Assembly: GCF_025917315.1 (NCBI RefSeq) | Contig: NZ_CP080627.1 | Location: 2,356,001 to 2,420,000 of the forward strand | From: Halomonas qaidamensis | Lineage (GTDB): Bacteria; Pseudomonadota; Gammaproteobacteria; Pseudomonadales; Halomonadaceae | Direction: 5' to 3' | DNA: 64,000 bases | Part shown: positions 35,143 to 45,564 of the stretch, in pieces | Numbering within the stretch: the stretch's first letter is position 1 | How the letters are laid out: each line of letters opens with the position of its first letter | The notes under the pieces: generated by a model | Databases searched by the model: none | What the model was told of the DNA's origin: nothing | Seen by the model: only the letters and a program-made list of their open reading frames with translations | Made by a program: the position numbers and the translations under genes

Positions 35143-36197
35143 CTTTGATCAACTACCGCCTCAGCGCTCAATCCTTCTTCACTATCTACAGCGTCGAGCT
35201 GCTCAAGGAAGAAGCCGCGTGCGGCGTCACCATCCACGCCGCGTTTCTCAGCCTCGGCTTCCCACTGACCAGGAAGATCTGCGGCTATTTGCTGGAAGCG
35301 CTCAAGCTCTTCGGCAGGAAGCTCCACAAACGTGTTGCCCTGCTCTTTCGCAAACTCAATGCCACGCTCATCCACCACGTCCATCATGTAGCCAAACAGA
35401 CGAGAAAGTTGCTCTCCTGATACCTCCTCAATGGCTGCACGATCCTCTTCAGAAAGCGAGGCCCATGTATCAGGGTTGATGACCATCGAGAAACTTCCCC
35501 GATAAAAACCACCCGGCATCTGAACGGTGTAGGGCAGCACTTCCGCTAGACGAAAACTTTTGAGCCCTTCAAGGGTCAGCATTGCGCCGTCAATAACACC
35601 TTGTGTAGCAGCCTCATAGGTGCTGGCTGGCGGGAGTGCTACGCCGGTAAGCTCAAGTGCGTTCGAAATGTCCGCCATAATGCCGCCACCGATACGAACA
35701 CGCTTACCATCTAGGTCGTCAAGGCTATCAATCTCTTCGGTAAGATAAAGGGCACCAGGGCCGTGCACCCCAACCCCAATCACCTCAACCCCCCGGTGCT
35801 CATTCGCCTCGGCTAGGAACTCATTATGGGTGCGCCAATAAGCCACCGAGGCAGACTCGGACGAGAAGTCCTCAAACGTAGGGAGTTCGGGTAGCTTGGT
35901 CAGCTCGAAACGGCCTGGCATTAACCCATGAAAAAGCCAGGTAACGTCGGCAACGCCATCTGCGATTAATTCCATTTGAGAGCCGGGCGGGCCCATATCG
36001 TGAACCACGTTAACAGTGACGCGCCCTTCGGTCGCTTCCTCTACCCAACTTCCCCATGTCGGCCAAACAATCGTGTTAACGCCGTGATTAGGGCCTGCCC
36101 AAGTACTAACCTGCAGTTCAGTTGAGGCGGTGGCATGTTGTAAAGTGCCCAAAGCCATCAAGGCAGAAAGCGTTGTCAGTGTGGCGAGTTTTTTCAT
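35136..36197 (-). CDS. dctP: TRAP transporter substrate-binding protein (DctP family)
   Basis: A 353-aa periplasmic binding protein with a signal peptide (MKKLATLTTLSALMALG, cleavage near ATA-ST). The core shows the DctP pattern: STWAGPNHG at the N-terminus, LIADGVADVTW, GKRVRIGGG and TYEAATQGVIDGAMLT. The ATG at 36197 is chosen because of the signal peptide and an AGGATAT site upstream. No dctQ or dctM membrane genes are nearby, so it is an orphan binding protein. It lies 87 bp downstream of the P450-reductase gene and probably shares its transcript, suggesting uptake of the P450 substrate or a related acid. Confidence 0.88.
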   Translation of the reverse strand: MKKLATLTTLSALMALGTLQHATASTELQVSTWAGPNHGVNTIVWPTWGSWVEEATEGRVTVNVVHDMGPPGSQMELIADGVADVTWLFHGLMPGRFELTKLPELPTFEDFSSESASVAYWRTHNEFLAEANEHRGVEVIGVGVHGPGALYLTEEIDSLDDLDGKRVRIGGGIMADISNALELTGVALPPASTYEAATQGVIDGAMLTLEGLKSFRLAEVLPYTVQMPGGFYRGSFSMVINPDTWASLSEEDRAAIEEVSGEQLSRLFGYMMDVVDERGIEFAKEQGNTFVELPAEELERFQQIAADLPGQWEAEAEKRGVDGDAARGFFLEQLDAVDSEEGLSAEAVVDQSM

Positions 36198-36284
36198 TAT
36201 TAATATCCTCTCGTTCATTTCAGAAGTGGCATGCAAGGTGTTGCGTTTTAATGTTGTTAGTTGTTGCTTATTAATTGTTAGCTA

Positions 36285-38648
36285 TTAGAGAGCGAGTACA
36301 AGACGATCACCCTTAGCTCTCGAACAGCAGGCCATCATACGATCACCGGCAAACCGCTCAGCACGGCTGAGCACCAAGTCCCGGTGATCAATGTCCCCTT
36401 CGGCAACGGCGACTTCACACGTACCGCACAAGCCTTCGCAGCAGTCGCTGGGCACATCCACGCCAAACGCCGTCAGTGCTTCCAGCAAGGTCTGATCATT
36501 ACCGACCTGAAGTGTCACGTTAGAGTCGGTAAGCACGGCCTCGAAGGCATGCTCTTTTTCAGGATCAAGGATGTTAGAACGAGCCGAAAAATGCTCAACA
36601 TGCAAGGTTCCTTCCGGCCAGTTCTGCGCCAATAGCTCAATGGCTTCTAACATTCGTTCAGGGCCACAGCAGTAGACTTGCTCACCCTCAGCCACGCTGC
36701 TAAGTGCGGTCGAGATATCAAGCCGACAGCCCTCATCACTCGCATGAACGGTGAGCGCTTCGCTGTGGTCGCGCTCGACGCGCTCCAAAAAGGCCATGGT
36801 TCGCCGCCCAGCACCGCAATAGTGGAGTGTGTACGGCTTACCTAACGCCTTAAGCTGATCGGCCATGGTAAGAATCGGCGTAATACCAATTCCGCCTGCT
36901 ATCAAGGTATAGCGTTCTGCCGTCTCATCCAGGTGAAAATGATTCTTTGGGCCAGCAATATGCAGTACGTCACCTGGTTTGATCGTCCCGTGAAAATGTA
37001 ATGAACCGCCACGCCCCGAAGGCTCACGTAGGATAGCAATAGACAAACGATGCCGGTCATTACGCTTGCCACACAAAGAGTAATAGCGCCGCCACTCGCC
37101 TGAGACCAACTCGATATGCGAGCCAGGTGACCAGTCCGGCAGCTCACGGCCATAGGGGTCGACAAGATCAACCCGAACGACTTCCTCGGCTTCACGCGCT
37201 ACCTCAGCGACTAAAACCCGGCGCACAATATCCTCTTTAATAGGCGCACCAATATGGAAATGCGTTGGGTTCTCAAGCACCCCACGGTTACGACGTTCAG
37301 GGTTCTGTTCAGGGTCCCACTTCACCCAAAGCGAGGTTGGGCCACGGAAAGAAGTATTGGGCAGATATTCGAACGCTTGGTCTTCAACGAGGTGTATATG
37401 GGGTAAACGGCGGACAAATTCATCAAGGATAATACGCATTTCCATGCGAGCAATATTCTTCCCCATACATTGATGCGCACCGTAACCAAAGGTGAAGTGC
37501 TCCGCTGAGTTATGGCGGTAAATATCGAACTCATCAGGGTTTTCAAAATGGCGTGGATCACGGTTAGCCGACGCTTGTACTAACAACAGTTTGCCACCTT
37601 TGGGGATCGTCACACCCCCTACGTCAGCATCCTCAGTAGCGATACGGCGCCAAGCCACCACAGAGCCAGCAGCACGAAGACACTCCTCAATCGCGCTGGG
37701 GATTAGCGTGGGGTTCTCACAAATATCGTTCCAAGAAGCACGGTTCGATAGCAGTATGCGGAAAGCGTTCGTGGTGGCGAAAGCGGTCGTCTCATGGGCA
37801 GCCACCAAAATCGCCATCATCATTGAGCGCAGGTAACTCTCAGGCACAACGTCGGGGTGCTGGTGGTGCATACGGATTGAATCGTACATCCACCCCTCAC
37901 CGGTTGGCTCGTCTCGCATGCGATCTAGAATAGCCTGCGCCGTTTGCCAGAATTGACCCACGTCTTCAGCAATCTTCAGTTGTTGTTCTGGCGAGGGGCG
38001 GCCCCAGGTGTTAAGCGTGTGGGCGACCGAGAATTTGCGAAGCTCTTTGGCATCTTCGCTGGGCACCCCCAGAAAGCGCAGCGCCACGGTCATGGGAATT
38101 TCCCGAAACATCTCTTCTACCAGATCCGCGCGGCCTTTATCGATGAAATGATCCATATAGCTACGCACTAACTCGCGCACCCATGCCTCATGCTTCTCGA
38201 GGTTCTCAGGCAGGAAAGCATCCATCAGCAGGCGGCGGCGCTCCATATGGTCTGGCTCATCCTCGTTGACCATGGTGCGACGCATTGCAAAGCCATAGCT
38301 TTCGAGAATTTTCACCGCTTCTGGCGGCGCTGGCGTCAGTTTCTCTAGGGCAATCGCCGGTGAAAAGGTGAGATTGTCACGAAAAACAGCTTTTACCTCG
38401 TCATAGCGGCTCACAACCCAATAGCCAAGCTTAGGACTAAAGAACACCGGCTCCTGCTCGCGAGACCAGCGCAACGCCTCAGCGGGGTCAAGCTGGTAAG
38501 ACGCACCGAAAGGATCAAAGGCAGCAGCATCCCGCGAAACGGGGCATCCCGTCGGTGATGTCATCGTTGCTTGGCTAGTTGCATCAGCTGGCTGATGAAA
38601 AGGACAGCCTTCTGACATTTTATCGGGCTGGCGTGCAGGTGTGGTCAT
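36285..38648 (-). CDS. Self-sufficient cytochrome P450-reductase fusion (CYP116B type)
   Basis: A 787-aa three-part monooxygenase. Residues 1-450 are a P450 with heme ligand C394 in FGYGAHQCMG, the I-helix AAHETTA motif and the ExxR helix (EECLRAAG). Residues about 470-690 are an oxidoreductase of the phthalate-dioxygenase-reductase type (YYSLCG flavin motif, GGIGITPIL). The C-terminus is a plant-type 2Fe-2S ferredoxin (CCEGLCGTC plus a distal CC). This heme-flavin-FeS order is that of P450RhF/CYP116B enzymes, which hydroxylate or dealkylate aromatics using NAD(P)H without separate partners. The ATG at 38648 follows GGAG; an upstream ATG at 38711 adds a non-conserved leader. Divergent IclR regulator. 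Confidence 0.92.
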   Translation of the reverse strand: MTTPARQPDKMSEGCPFHQPADATSQATMTSPTGCPVSRDAAAFDPFGASYQLDPAEALRWSREQEPVFFSPKLGYWVVSRYDEVKAVFRDNLTFSPAIALEKLTPAPPEAVKILESYGFAMRRTMVNEDEPDHMERRRLLMDAFLPENLEKHEAWVRELVRSYMDHFIDKGRADLVEEMFREIPMTVALRFLGVPSEDAKELRKFSVAHTLNTWGRPSPEQQLKIAEDVGQFWQTAQAILDRMRDEPTGEGWMYDSIRMHHQHPDVVPESYLRSMMMAILVAAHETTAFATTNAFRILLSNRASWNDICENPTLIPSAIEECLRAAGSVVAWRRIATEDADVGGVTIPKGGKLLLVQASANRDPRHFENPDEFDIYRHNSAEHFTFGYGAHQCMGKNIARMEMRIILDEFVRRLPHIHLVEDQAFEYLPNTSFRGPTSLWVKWDPEQNPERRNRGVLENPTHFHIGAPIKEDIVRRVLVAEVAREAEEVVRVDLVDPYGRELPDWSPGSHIELVSGEWRRYYSLCGKRNDRHRLSIAILREPSGRGGSLHFHGTIKPGDVLHIAGPKNHFHLDETAERYTLIAGGIGITPILTMADQLKALGKPYTLHYCGAGRRTMAFLERVERDHSEALTVHASDEGCRLDISTALSSVAEGEQVYCCGPERMLEAIELLAQNWPEGTLHVEHFSARSNILDPEKEHAFEAVLTDSNVTLQVGNDQTLLEALTAFGVDVPSDCCEGLCGTCEVAVAEGDIDHRDLVLSRAERFAGDRMMACCSRAKGDRLVLAL

Positions 38649-38848
38649 GATGTCTCCAAGGGGAACGCTCAACAAGACGTTTGTTTTATTTTTGTCTCTA
38701 TTAACGCACAATCATTATCTATTATAGAAACAAAAAATAGATGAAGTGTCGCGCATCGTCAATACGTGTTTGCAGCCCCAAGGTACTGCGCCATACTTGT
38801 CGGTCGTTCATTATCCACCCGCAAACGTCTGTCTGAGGTTCCCTACTG

Positions 38849-39526
38849 ATGTCGTCCACGCTTCAAACGCTTGATCGCGGCCTGCTCGCCTTAAAAATAG
38901 TTTCCGAGCATAACGAGGGCATCAGCATCGCTAAGCTTGCTGAGGAGCTTGACGTACATAGGGCGATCGCCTATCGCATCGTCGCCACACTCGAATCACA
39001 CGCACTACTTGCCCGCACCCAGGGAGGCACTCTTAGATTAGGCGCGGGCATTACTTTGCTAGCTTCCCGTTTTGAACCCCAGCTCCATGCGGTCGCCTTG
39101 CCATTGTTAAAAACCCTGGCCAAAGCAACACGCGCAACTGCGTTTATTTCTCTAGCCCAAGGGGAAGAGTGCATGGTGACGCTGGTGGCTGAGCCTGAAG
39201 AAGGAATGCTACGGGTGGGATATCGCGTAGGCAGCCGCCACCCGTTAACACAAGGGGCGGCTGGTATCGCGATTTTGGCAGGACGAGCACCGAAGGAAGA
39301 GGACAGCCCAGCGGTAAGGCAAGCCCGCCTTGATGGCTATAGCCTTACACGGGGGCAACTTCAGCGCGGCGCGGTTGGCGTCGCCAGCCACATCCCCACT
39401 ACCCGTTCAAGCATTGGCATGGAAGCTTGTGTCGGAGTCGTCGCGATGGATGATCTAGATAGCGAGCGGGCGATTGATGAAGTAAAGACCTCCGCGATAC
39501 GGCTAGCGGAACTGATTGGACAGTAG
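38849..39526 (+). CDS. IclR-family transcriptional regulator
   Basis: A 225-aa regulator: N-terminal winged helix (about 5-65; GISIAKLAEELDVHRAIAYRIVATLE) and a shortened IclR effector domain with GVASHIPT near 175 and the C-terminal IDEVKTSAIRLAELI helix. It is divergent from the P450-dctP unit across 200 bp and most likely controls it in response to an aromatic or aliphatic acid. Confidence 0.88.
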   Translation: MSSTLQTLDRGLLALKIVSEHNEGISIAKLAEELDVHRAIAYRIVATLESHALLARTQGGTLRLGAGITLLASRFEPQLHAVALPLLKTLAKATRATAFISLAQGEECMVTLVAEPEEGMLRVGYRVGSRHPLTQGAAGIAILAGRAPKEEDSPAVRQARLDGYSLTRGQLQRGAVGVASHIPTTRSSIGMEACVGVVAMDDLDSERAIDEVKTSAIRLAELIGQ

Positions 39527-39697
39527 TGATAAAGACAATAGTGATAAAAACAATAGTGACGCAGTTAATCAGCCCTCTTATTCGCGCTGATAGTAAACTG
39601 GGAATAGCTAGGAGGGATCGACACTATTTTGTGGCAGGCCTTGCAAGAAGCAACGGCGAGCGCTCATCTTCCGAAAACTCCGTTGTAGCAGCTTCTT
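39527..39697. other. Gap between the IclR gene and an IS-like hairpin
   Basis: No gene. It begins with near-direct repeats of GTGATAAA-GACAATA (39526-39555). The remainder may be residual mobile-element DNA given the hairpin that follows. Confidence 0.35.
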
Positions 39698-39733
39698 GAT
39701 GTCCTCCCCTGCCTAAAGTCGGGAAAGGATATC
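39698..39733. repeat. Solo IS200/IS605-type terminal hairpin
   Basis: An imperfect hairpin from GATGTCCTCCCC to GGGAAAGGATATC with TAAA in the loop, matching in sequence and position the end of the intact TnpA/TnpB element at 46969 (GGGGAGGATGTCA). No transposase remains beside it. On the minus strand it begins with TGA and supplies the hipA stop codon. Confidence 0.5.
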
Positions 39734-41087
39734 AATGTTGTAGAAAAAGGGCTGCATTTTCCTGTTTACGCTGATCCAGTGTTTTAGTGATAGATGACAC
39801 TGTCGTTTTACTGATCCCCTGCTGCTGTGCGAGATGAGCAAATTGGCTGATTGCTTGAGATACTTCTTCAACGACTTGCCGCGCTTCATTCCAACTCCCA
39901 TAGCCGGCACTTGCGGCAAGCTTTTGCATGACCTTAATCGGCGGAGCTTTGCCATAACCACCAAAAGCGGTGGCGTGTTCGTTAAATGGATGGGGGCTAT
40001 AGGTGACATCGTAAAAGGGGGCTGGCTGCCATTGACCGTCGTCCGACTGCAAAAAAGCCCAGTTTTTACTGTGATCGTCTTGGTTAGACGACAGCAGATT
40101 AAATATGGCGCGTCGAAATTGCAGTTGCCCTGCGGCTGGGGATTTACACAACTGTCGGCTGGCTTTGATCAAGTCAATATAATCTAAACTTGGGGTTCGA
40201 AAGTCCGCATCCAGCAAACCACAGGCACTGTGCATATGAAGGCGGCCTGCATGAGGTTCGTCTCTTAAAGCAGAGCGCTCAGCCATATAGTCAAAACGTT
40301 TAAGCGCTAACCACGCAGGTGCACCGCTAATGCGAGGCGCTTCAATAAGTTGCCAAATCGGCGGTTGACACTTGGCTTGCTCGGCCATTTGCAAATAGAC
40401 AGCCTCACACAGACCTTCTTCATGCCCTAGCGCTAAATGCTTTGAAGTAAACTTAATCAGCCAAGCTTCATCACCGCGTTGTGCGAATGTTCGACAACGT
40501 TTAATTTCGCCAGAAGGCATATAAATCTGCGCCTTAGGCCTTGCACCTCCTGAACTGCCACCGGCCACTAATGCGGCCAACACTTGCTGAGCGTACCCAT
40601 CGAAATCATCGTGGTTGCTATCAATATGGTCAGACATTGAAACATCGAAGAGCGTTTGCGCTTCTAAACCCAACGTCGCTAAATCAATGTCAGATTGGAG
40701 CTCAGTTGAGAACTCAGATACCGGCAAGAAAGAGAGCGCCCCCATACCTTTATCACCAACAAAGGCCAGTCTATCCATCGCCGTTAATTGATTAGGGAGA
40801 ATGCCCTTTTGACGGAAAATACGATCTTGCAACAGCATTCCCCAGCCATCAGGTAAGCAATCACCAAATACACCATGCACACCTTGATGAGGCTGTTTCG
40901 GGGCGGCTTGCACTTGCGTATTGGTTTGCAAAGTAAAAGGCGACAAATTTCCAAACTGCTTCACATAGCTGTCAACATACTGAAAAAAAACGCCTTGCCG
41001 ATTCTGAGCCAACACACCGACTGCCACCTGCTCACCTGAGCTTAAGGTTCGAGCTACGTTGAGTTTTTGGATAGGTTTAAAAGGCAT
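39732..41087 (-). CDS. hipA: HipA-type serine/threonine kinase toxin
   Basis: A 451-aa HipA-family kinase. N-terminal subdomain 1 (about 1-100) with YVDSYVKQFGNLSPF and GVFGDCLPDGWG, then the kinase core with SSGGARPKA (P-loop region), KFTSKH, and the catalytic SNQDDHSKNW and FYDVTYS. E. coli HipA phosphorylates glutamyl-tRNA synthetase to cause growth arrest and persistence. Overlaps hipB by 11 bp. Its stop codon lies in an IS-like hairpin, so the extreme C-terminus may be changed. Confidence 0.92.
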   Translation of the reverse strand: MPFKPIQKLNVARTLSSGEQVAVGVLAQNRQGVFFQYVDSYVKQFGNLSPFTLQTNTQVQAAPKQPHQGVHGVFGDCLPDGWGMLLQDRIFRQKGILPNQLTAMDRLAFVGDKGMGALSFLPVSEFSTELQSDIDLATLGLEAQTLFDVSMSDHIDSNHDDFDGYAQQVLAALVAGGSSGGARPKAQIYMPSGEIKRCRTFAQRGDEAWLIKFTSKHLALGHEEGLCEAVYLQMAEQAKCQPPIWQLIEAPRISGAPAWLALKRFDYMAERSALRDEPHAGRLHMHSACGLLDADFRTPSLDYIDLIKASRQLCKSPAAGQLQFRRAIFNLLSSNQDDHSKNWAFLQSDDGQWQPAPFYDVTYSPHPFNEHATAFGGYGKAPPIKVMQKLAASAGYGSWNEARQVVEEVSQAISQFAHLAQQQGISKTTVSSITKTLDQRKQENAALFLQH

Positions 41088-41370
41088 CTTTTAGCACCTC
41101 ATCAATGCTACTTGGGACAGTAGCTTGATTCTTGCTTGGTTGAGTGAGCTGATAAAGCCGATCCAACGAGTCGAGTGTCTGCCAAAGCAACAGCAGTTGG
41201 CGAAATGAAATTTGCCCAGTCAGCTCAAACTTCTTAATGGTCGCTGCTGGTACACAGCTGCGCTCTGCCAGTGCAGCTCGTGATAACTTTGCTTGTTGGC
41301 GTAACTCACGTAAGTAAGTGGCATACGCTTGGCTCACATCGGTATCATCTAGTAATGTAAGATTCATCAT
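41077..41370 (-). CDS. hipB: HipB-like antitoxin
   Basis: A 97-aa Cro/C1-type helix-turn-helix protein (LRQQAKLSRAALAERSCVPAATIKKFE) that should bind DNA and neutralise HipA. The start is one of two consecutive ATGs at 41370 and 41367; the upstream TTG at 41391 lies inside a palindrome and is less likely. Overlaps hipA by 11 bp. Autoregulation is suggested by inverted repeats upstream. Confidence 0.85.
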   Translation of the reverse strand: MMNLTLLDDTDVSQAYATYLRELRQQAKLSRAALAERSCVPAATIKKFELTGQISFRQLLLLWQTLDSLDRLYQLTQPSKNQATVPSSIDEVLKDAF

Positions 41371-41382
41371 CAAAAACCAGAA

Positions 41383-41440
41383 TGGATACAATAATGTCCA
41401 TTATATGGATTAAAACCGCATAATGGCTACTATTATATCC
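41383..41440. promoter_or_regulatory. Candidate HipB operators
   Basis: An imperfect palindrome TGGATACAATAATGTCCA (41383-41400) lies just before hipB, followed by ATATGGAT (41403-41410) and TATATCC (41434-41440) in opposite orientation. E. coli HipB recognises TATCC-N8-GGATA repeats, and the half-sites here are similar. Binding is inferred. Confidence 0.5.
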
Positions 41441-41511
41441 AATAGAGACAGTGATATAGAAAATTACTCGATGACCACAGTGAAAACAGTGCTTCGAGCT
41501 GGGAAACTACT

Positions 41512-41776
41512 TGCCGATCTGAACAAAGTCACGCCCGTACCGCTCGGCCTTGTAAGTCAGTTGTTGGGTGAGCTGATGCCAGCCCACGTCGCTAATGGCC
41601 TTGGCCACCCGGTGCCGCGCCTTGGTGCGGTTGTTCGAGCTTTTCTGTTTGCGCGATAAACAGCGCTGTGCCCGTGCCAGCTTTTGCTCAGTGCGCCGCA
41701 GAAAGCGCGGGGTAGGAACTTTGTCGCCGTCACTGGTGATGACGCGGTGGGTTAGCCCCAGGTCAACACCGCCTAC
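41512..41776 (-). pseudogene. tnpB: TnpB remnant, internally deleted
   Basis: Read on the minus strand it opens with GGVDLGLTHRVITSDG (RuvC I), continues through the helical SRKQKSSNNRTKARHRVAKA and then jumps to SDVGWHQLTQQLTYKAERYGRDFVQ, so the second RuvC motif and the start and end of the protein are gone. It begins immediately after the rnk stop codon (41777). Sequence class differs from the other TnpBs in this window. Confidence 0.85.
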
Positions 41777-42190
41777 TTACCGATGAAACTGCTTTTCACG
41801 CTCGGGCTGCCAGAAAATCGCATCAATGCGCAGGCGTACCTCAGTGTTGTTGGGTAGCGGCCACTCGATCACATCGCCGACTCGTAAGCCAATTAACGCC
41901 GCACCAATAGGTGCCATCACTGAGATACCATCTTCAACGCTTTCAAGGGCATGAGGATAAACCAAGGTACGAATCATCTGACGCTCACGGGTTAAATCCG
42001 TAAAGCGCACCTGACTATTCATGCTCACCACATCCTCAGGAATATCCTGAGGATCAAGCACCTCTCCGCGAGCTAATTCTTCTTCAAGCAGCTCCGCAAC
42101 CATCATGTCTTTTTCAGATGCCGTATCAATCAAGCGCTGAAGCCGGTCGGCATCAAGGCGATTAATAATAATAGGAGGACGCTGCCCCAT
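41777..42190 (-). CDS. rnk: Rnk (regulator of nucleoside diphosphate kinase)
   Basis: A 137-aa GreA/GreB-like protein that binds RNA polymerase in E. coli: RPPIIINRLDADRL at the start, DVVSMNSQVRF, RTLVYP and SVMAPIGAALIGLRVGD in the C-terminal FKBP-like domain. It lacks the long coiled coil of GreA. The ATG at 42190 with AAGGAGAG upstream is clearly the start; the longer frame from 42265 is not. The 3' end is abutted by a TnpB remnant, with the stop codon intact. Confidence 0.92.
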   Translation of the reverse strand: MGQRPPIIINRLDADRLQRLIDTASEKDMMVAELLEEELARGEVLDPQDIPEDVVSMNSQVRFTDLTRERQMIRTLVYPHALESVEDGISVMAPIGAALIGLRVGDVIEWPLPNNTEVRLRIDAIFWQPEREKQFHR

Positions 42191-42271
42191 GTCTACTCTC
42201 CTTGGAAAGCAAATAGCGGTGATACCAATGGATGCGCTTAAGATCTCCCCCTTATAGCGCACCAACGAAAA

Positions 42272-42298
42272 CAGCCCTTCCCCAAAGGGAAAGGACTG
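42272..42298 (-). terminator. Probable gdhA terminator
   Basis: An imperfect hairpin CAGCCCTTCCCC/GGGAAAGGACTG with GTTTTCG after it on the minus strand, 38 bp beyond the gdhA stop and before rnk. Confidence 0.55.
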
Positions 42299-42336
42299 TG
42301 TCGTAACAGTGTATGTGGTTTAGCTAATAAAAGCGA

Positions 42337-43999
<1,663 letters not shown>

Positions 44000-44000
<1 letters not shown>

Positions 44001-44691
44001 TTGAACCCTCCGACGATTCATTCGAAGAATAGAATCGCAGATTCTTATTCCTCTCACACGCCCTGTTGCCAGAGCGAGGAGAGCGTCACCGGGGTTCTCG
44101 GTGCATGAGCCGGCGTCTGCGAGCTCATGCGGGCGGTCGGCTTGCGCTGACCGCCCTGAAAAAACACATGGCCGCGAGCGGCGATGTTATAGGCCGCGTT
44201 CAGATCGGCGTGATAGCGTTTGCCGGAGCTAAACGTGCACTGGCTACTGGCTGTAGTTGTCTTTATCACGTTTTACTGGCCCTGATCCGTCGAAGGCGTA
44301 GCGGGACGTGCCACGGGCATAAACTGCCACACAACGCAGCCCCACTTCGACGGCCTTGCTACCGATGCGTGTTACGAGCTGGCGATGAAACCAGCGGTGA
44401 AACCGTGCCTTCATCGGTGTCCGCTTTTTTCCCGCTTTAGGTCGCCCCCCCTTCAGGTTTTCGACCGCAATCGCCTGGCAATGATGATCAAGCGCTAAAT
44501 TCACCAACTGCCGACTGATCTGGTGGACTTGATTGTCTGCCAGATGGGTTAGCCGTTGGTGGTCGCGGCGACAGAAGCCCGGGGGTAACCGGCTGCCGTG
44601 GCGTGTGTGCTTTTTGGCGGCCTGACGAATGCTGGCCATCAGCCGATGCTCCCGGTCTTTATCCGTGGCGAGATAAAGCCTCGCGCATGGA
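44000..44691 (-). pseudogene. tnpB: Decayed TnpB element interrupting tynA
   Basis: Minus strand. The frame at 44244-44639 encodes a TnpB middle part (IAVENLKGGRPKAGKKR, RIGSKAVEVGLRCVAVYARGTSRYAFDG, VKRDKDNYSQ) and the frame at 44054-44269 the end (CTFSSGKRYHADLNAAYNIAARG). The two overlap in different frames, so it is frameshifted, and about half of the N-terminus is missing. A left-end hairpin (GCGAG...CTCGC) lies at about 44671-44688, and the right end is near 44000-44050 but not fixed. tynA sequence stops at its left boundary (about 44691). Confidence 0.8.
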
Positions 44692-45036
44692 CCGTGGTGT
44701 CATCGGCATGGGAACGACGCTTTCGTCTTCGATCTTCAATATATTGTTATTTTCCAGATCAACGACCGCGACAAGGTTTTCAATTGGGTGCGCCCAATAA
44801 TTGCCATCGCCAACATCAAGGTAGGACACCACCTTTAACAGTCTAGACTCTTGTTCCAGACCATCTTCGCCATCAAAGTAACCCACCGTAAGCGGGGTAC
44901 CCGCCACTTTGTCAGTATCCTCGATGCCGTGCCTTCTCAACGCTTCTTTGTAGGCTTCACTTTCGGCAATAATTTCCTGAACAGCCATAAAGTCATCGTA
45001 GGTAATCATGCCATGTGCGCCTTCGATATGTTCCCA
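44692..45036 (-). pseudogene. tynA: tynA fragment 3 (copper amine oxidase, N2/N3 domains)
   Basis: Minus strand. Encodes WEHIEGAHGMITYDDF, TPLTVGYFDGEDGL, RLLKVVSYLDVGDGNYWAH and VAVVDLENN, ending VVPMPMTPR, an almost residue-by-residue match to the D2/D3 part of E. coli tyramine oxidase. It is followed by the decayed TnpB element; the catalytic domain with the topaquinone tyrosine and copper histidines is absent from this window. Confidence 0.9.
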
Positions 45037-45096
45037 CCCCTTAATCCGCAGGGTGCCCACACCGACCAAGGTGTGGGGTGAATGCGGTGCGGGGCG

Positions 45097-45495
45097 TCAG
45101 CCCCGCTGATTTTGGATGTACTGGGCAACGACTTCCAGTGGCGCTCCGCCGCACGATCCCACGAAGTACGACCGGCTCCAAAGCACTGGTTTGGTGTAGG
45201 CACCCCGCAGGTCGCTGAACTCCGCTCGCATCCGCCGTGACGTGACCGCCTTCAAGGAATTGACCAGCTTCGTGAGTTGTACCTTGGGGGGGTACTCGAC
45301 CAGCAGATGCACGTGATCACTTTCACCATGGCACTCACGAAGCTCGGCCTCGAAGTCAGCGCAAACTTCGCCAGCAATCTGCTGAAAGGCCTCATGGTGA
45401 AGCTCACCGAGAATCTTCCGACGGTACTTGGTTACGAACACGATGTGAGCGTGAAGCAGGTAAGCACTGTGTCGCGCCTTATTGATTTTGTACAT
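45097..45495 (-). CDS. tnpA: IS200-type Y1 (HUH) transposase TnpA
   Basis: A 132-aa single-strand transposase. HUH motif H61-V-H63 and catalytic tyrosine Y126 (AQYIQNQ) are present, so it looks active. It nicks single-stranded DNA at hairpin ends without target duplication. It could mobilise related TnpB-only elements in trans if the ends match. Confidence 0.92.
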   Translation of the reverse strand: MYKINKARHSAYLLHAHIVFVTKYRRKILGELHHEAFQQIAGEVCADFEAELRECHGESDHVHLLVEYPPKVQLTKLVNSLKAVTSRRMRAEFSDLRGAYTKPVLWSRSYFVGSCGGAPLEVVAQYIQNQRG

Positions 45496-45564
45496 ACTGA
45501 ATGTTGAACTATGCTCAATTAGCCGATTATGATTGACTATAAGTTACCACACACTGAGTTTGCC

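Noticed and set aside
41423..41659. A 78-codon plus-strand open frame after hipB
   Set aside because: Runs antisense through the TnpB remnant; not supported as a gene.
44659..45069. A 136-codon minus-strand open frame as an independent gene
   Set aside because: Its first residues come from IS sequence and the rest is tynA fragment 3; listed as part of the pseudogene.
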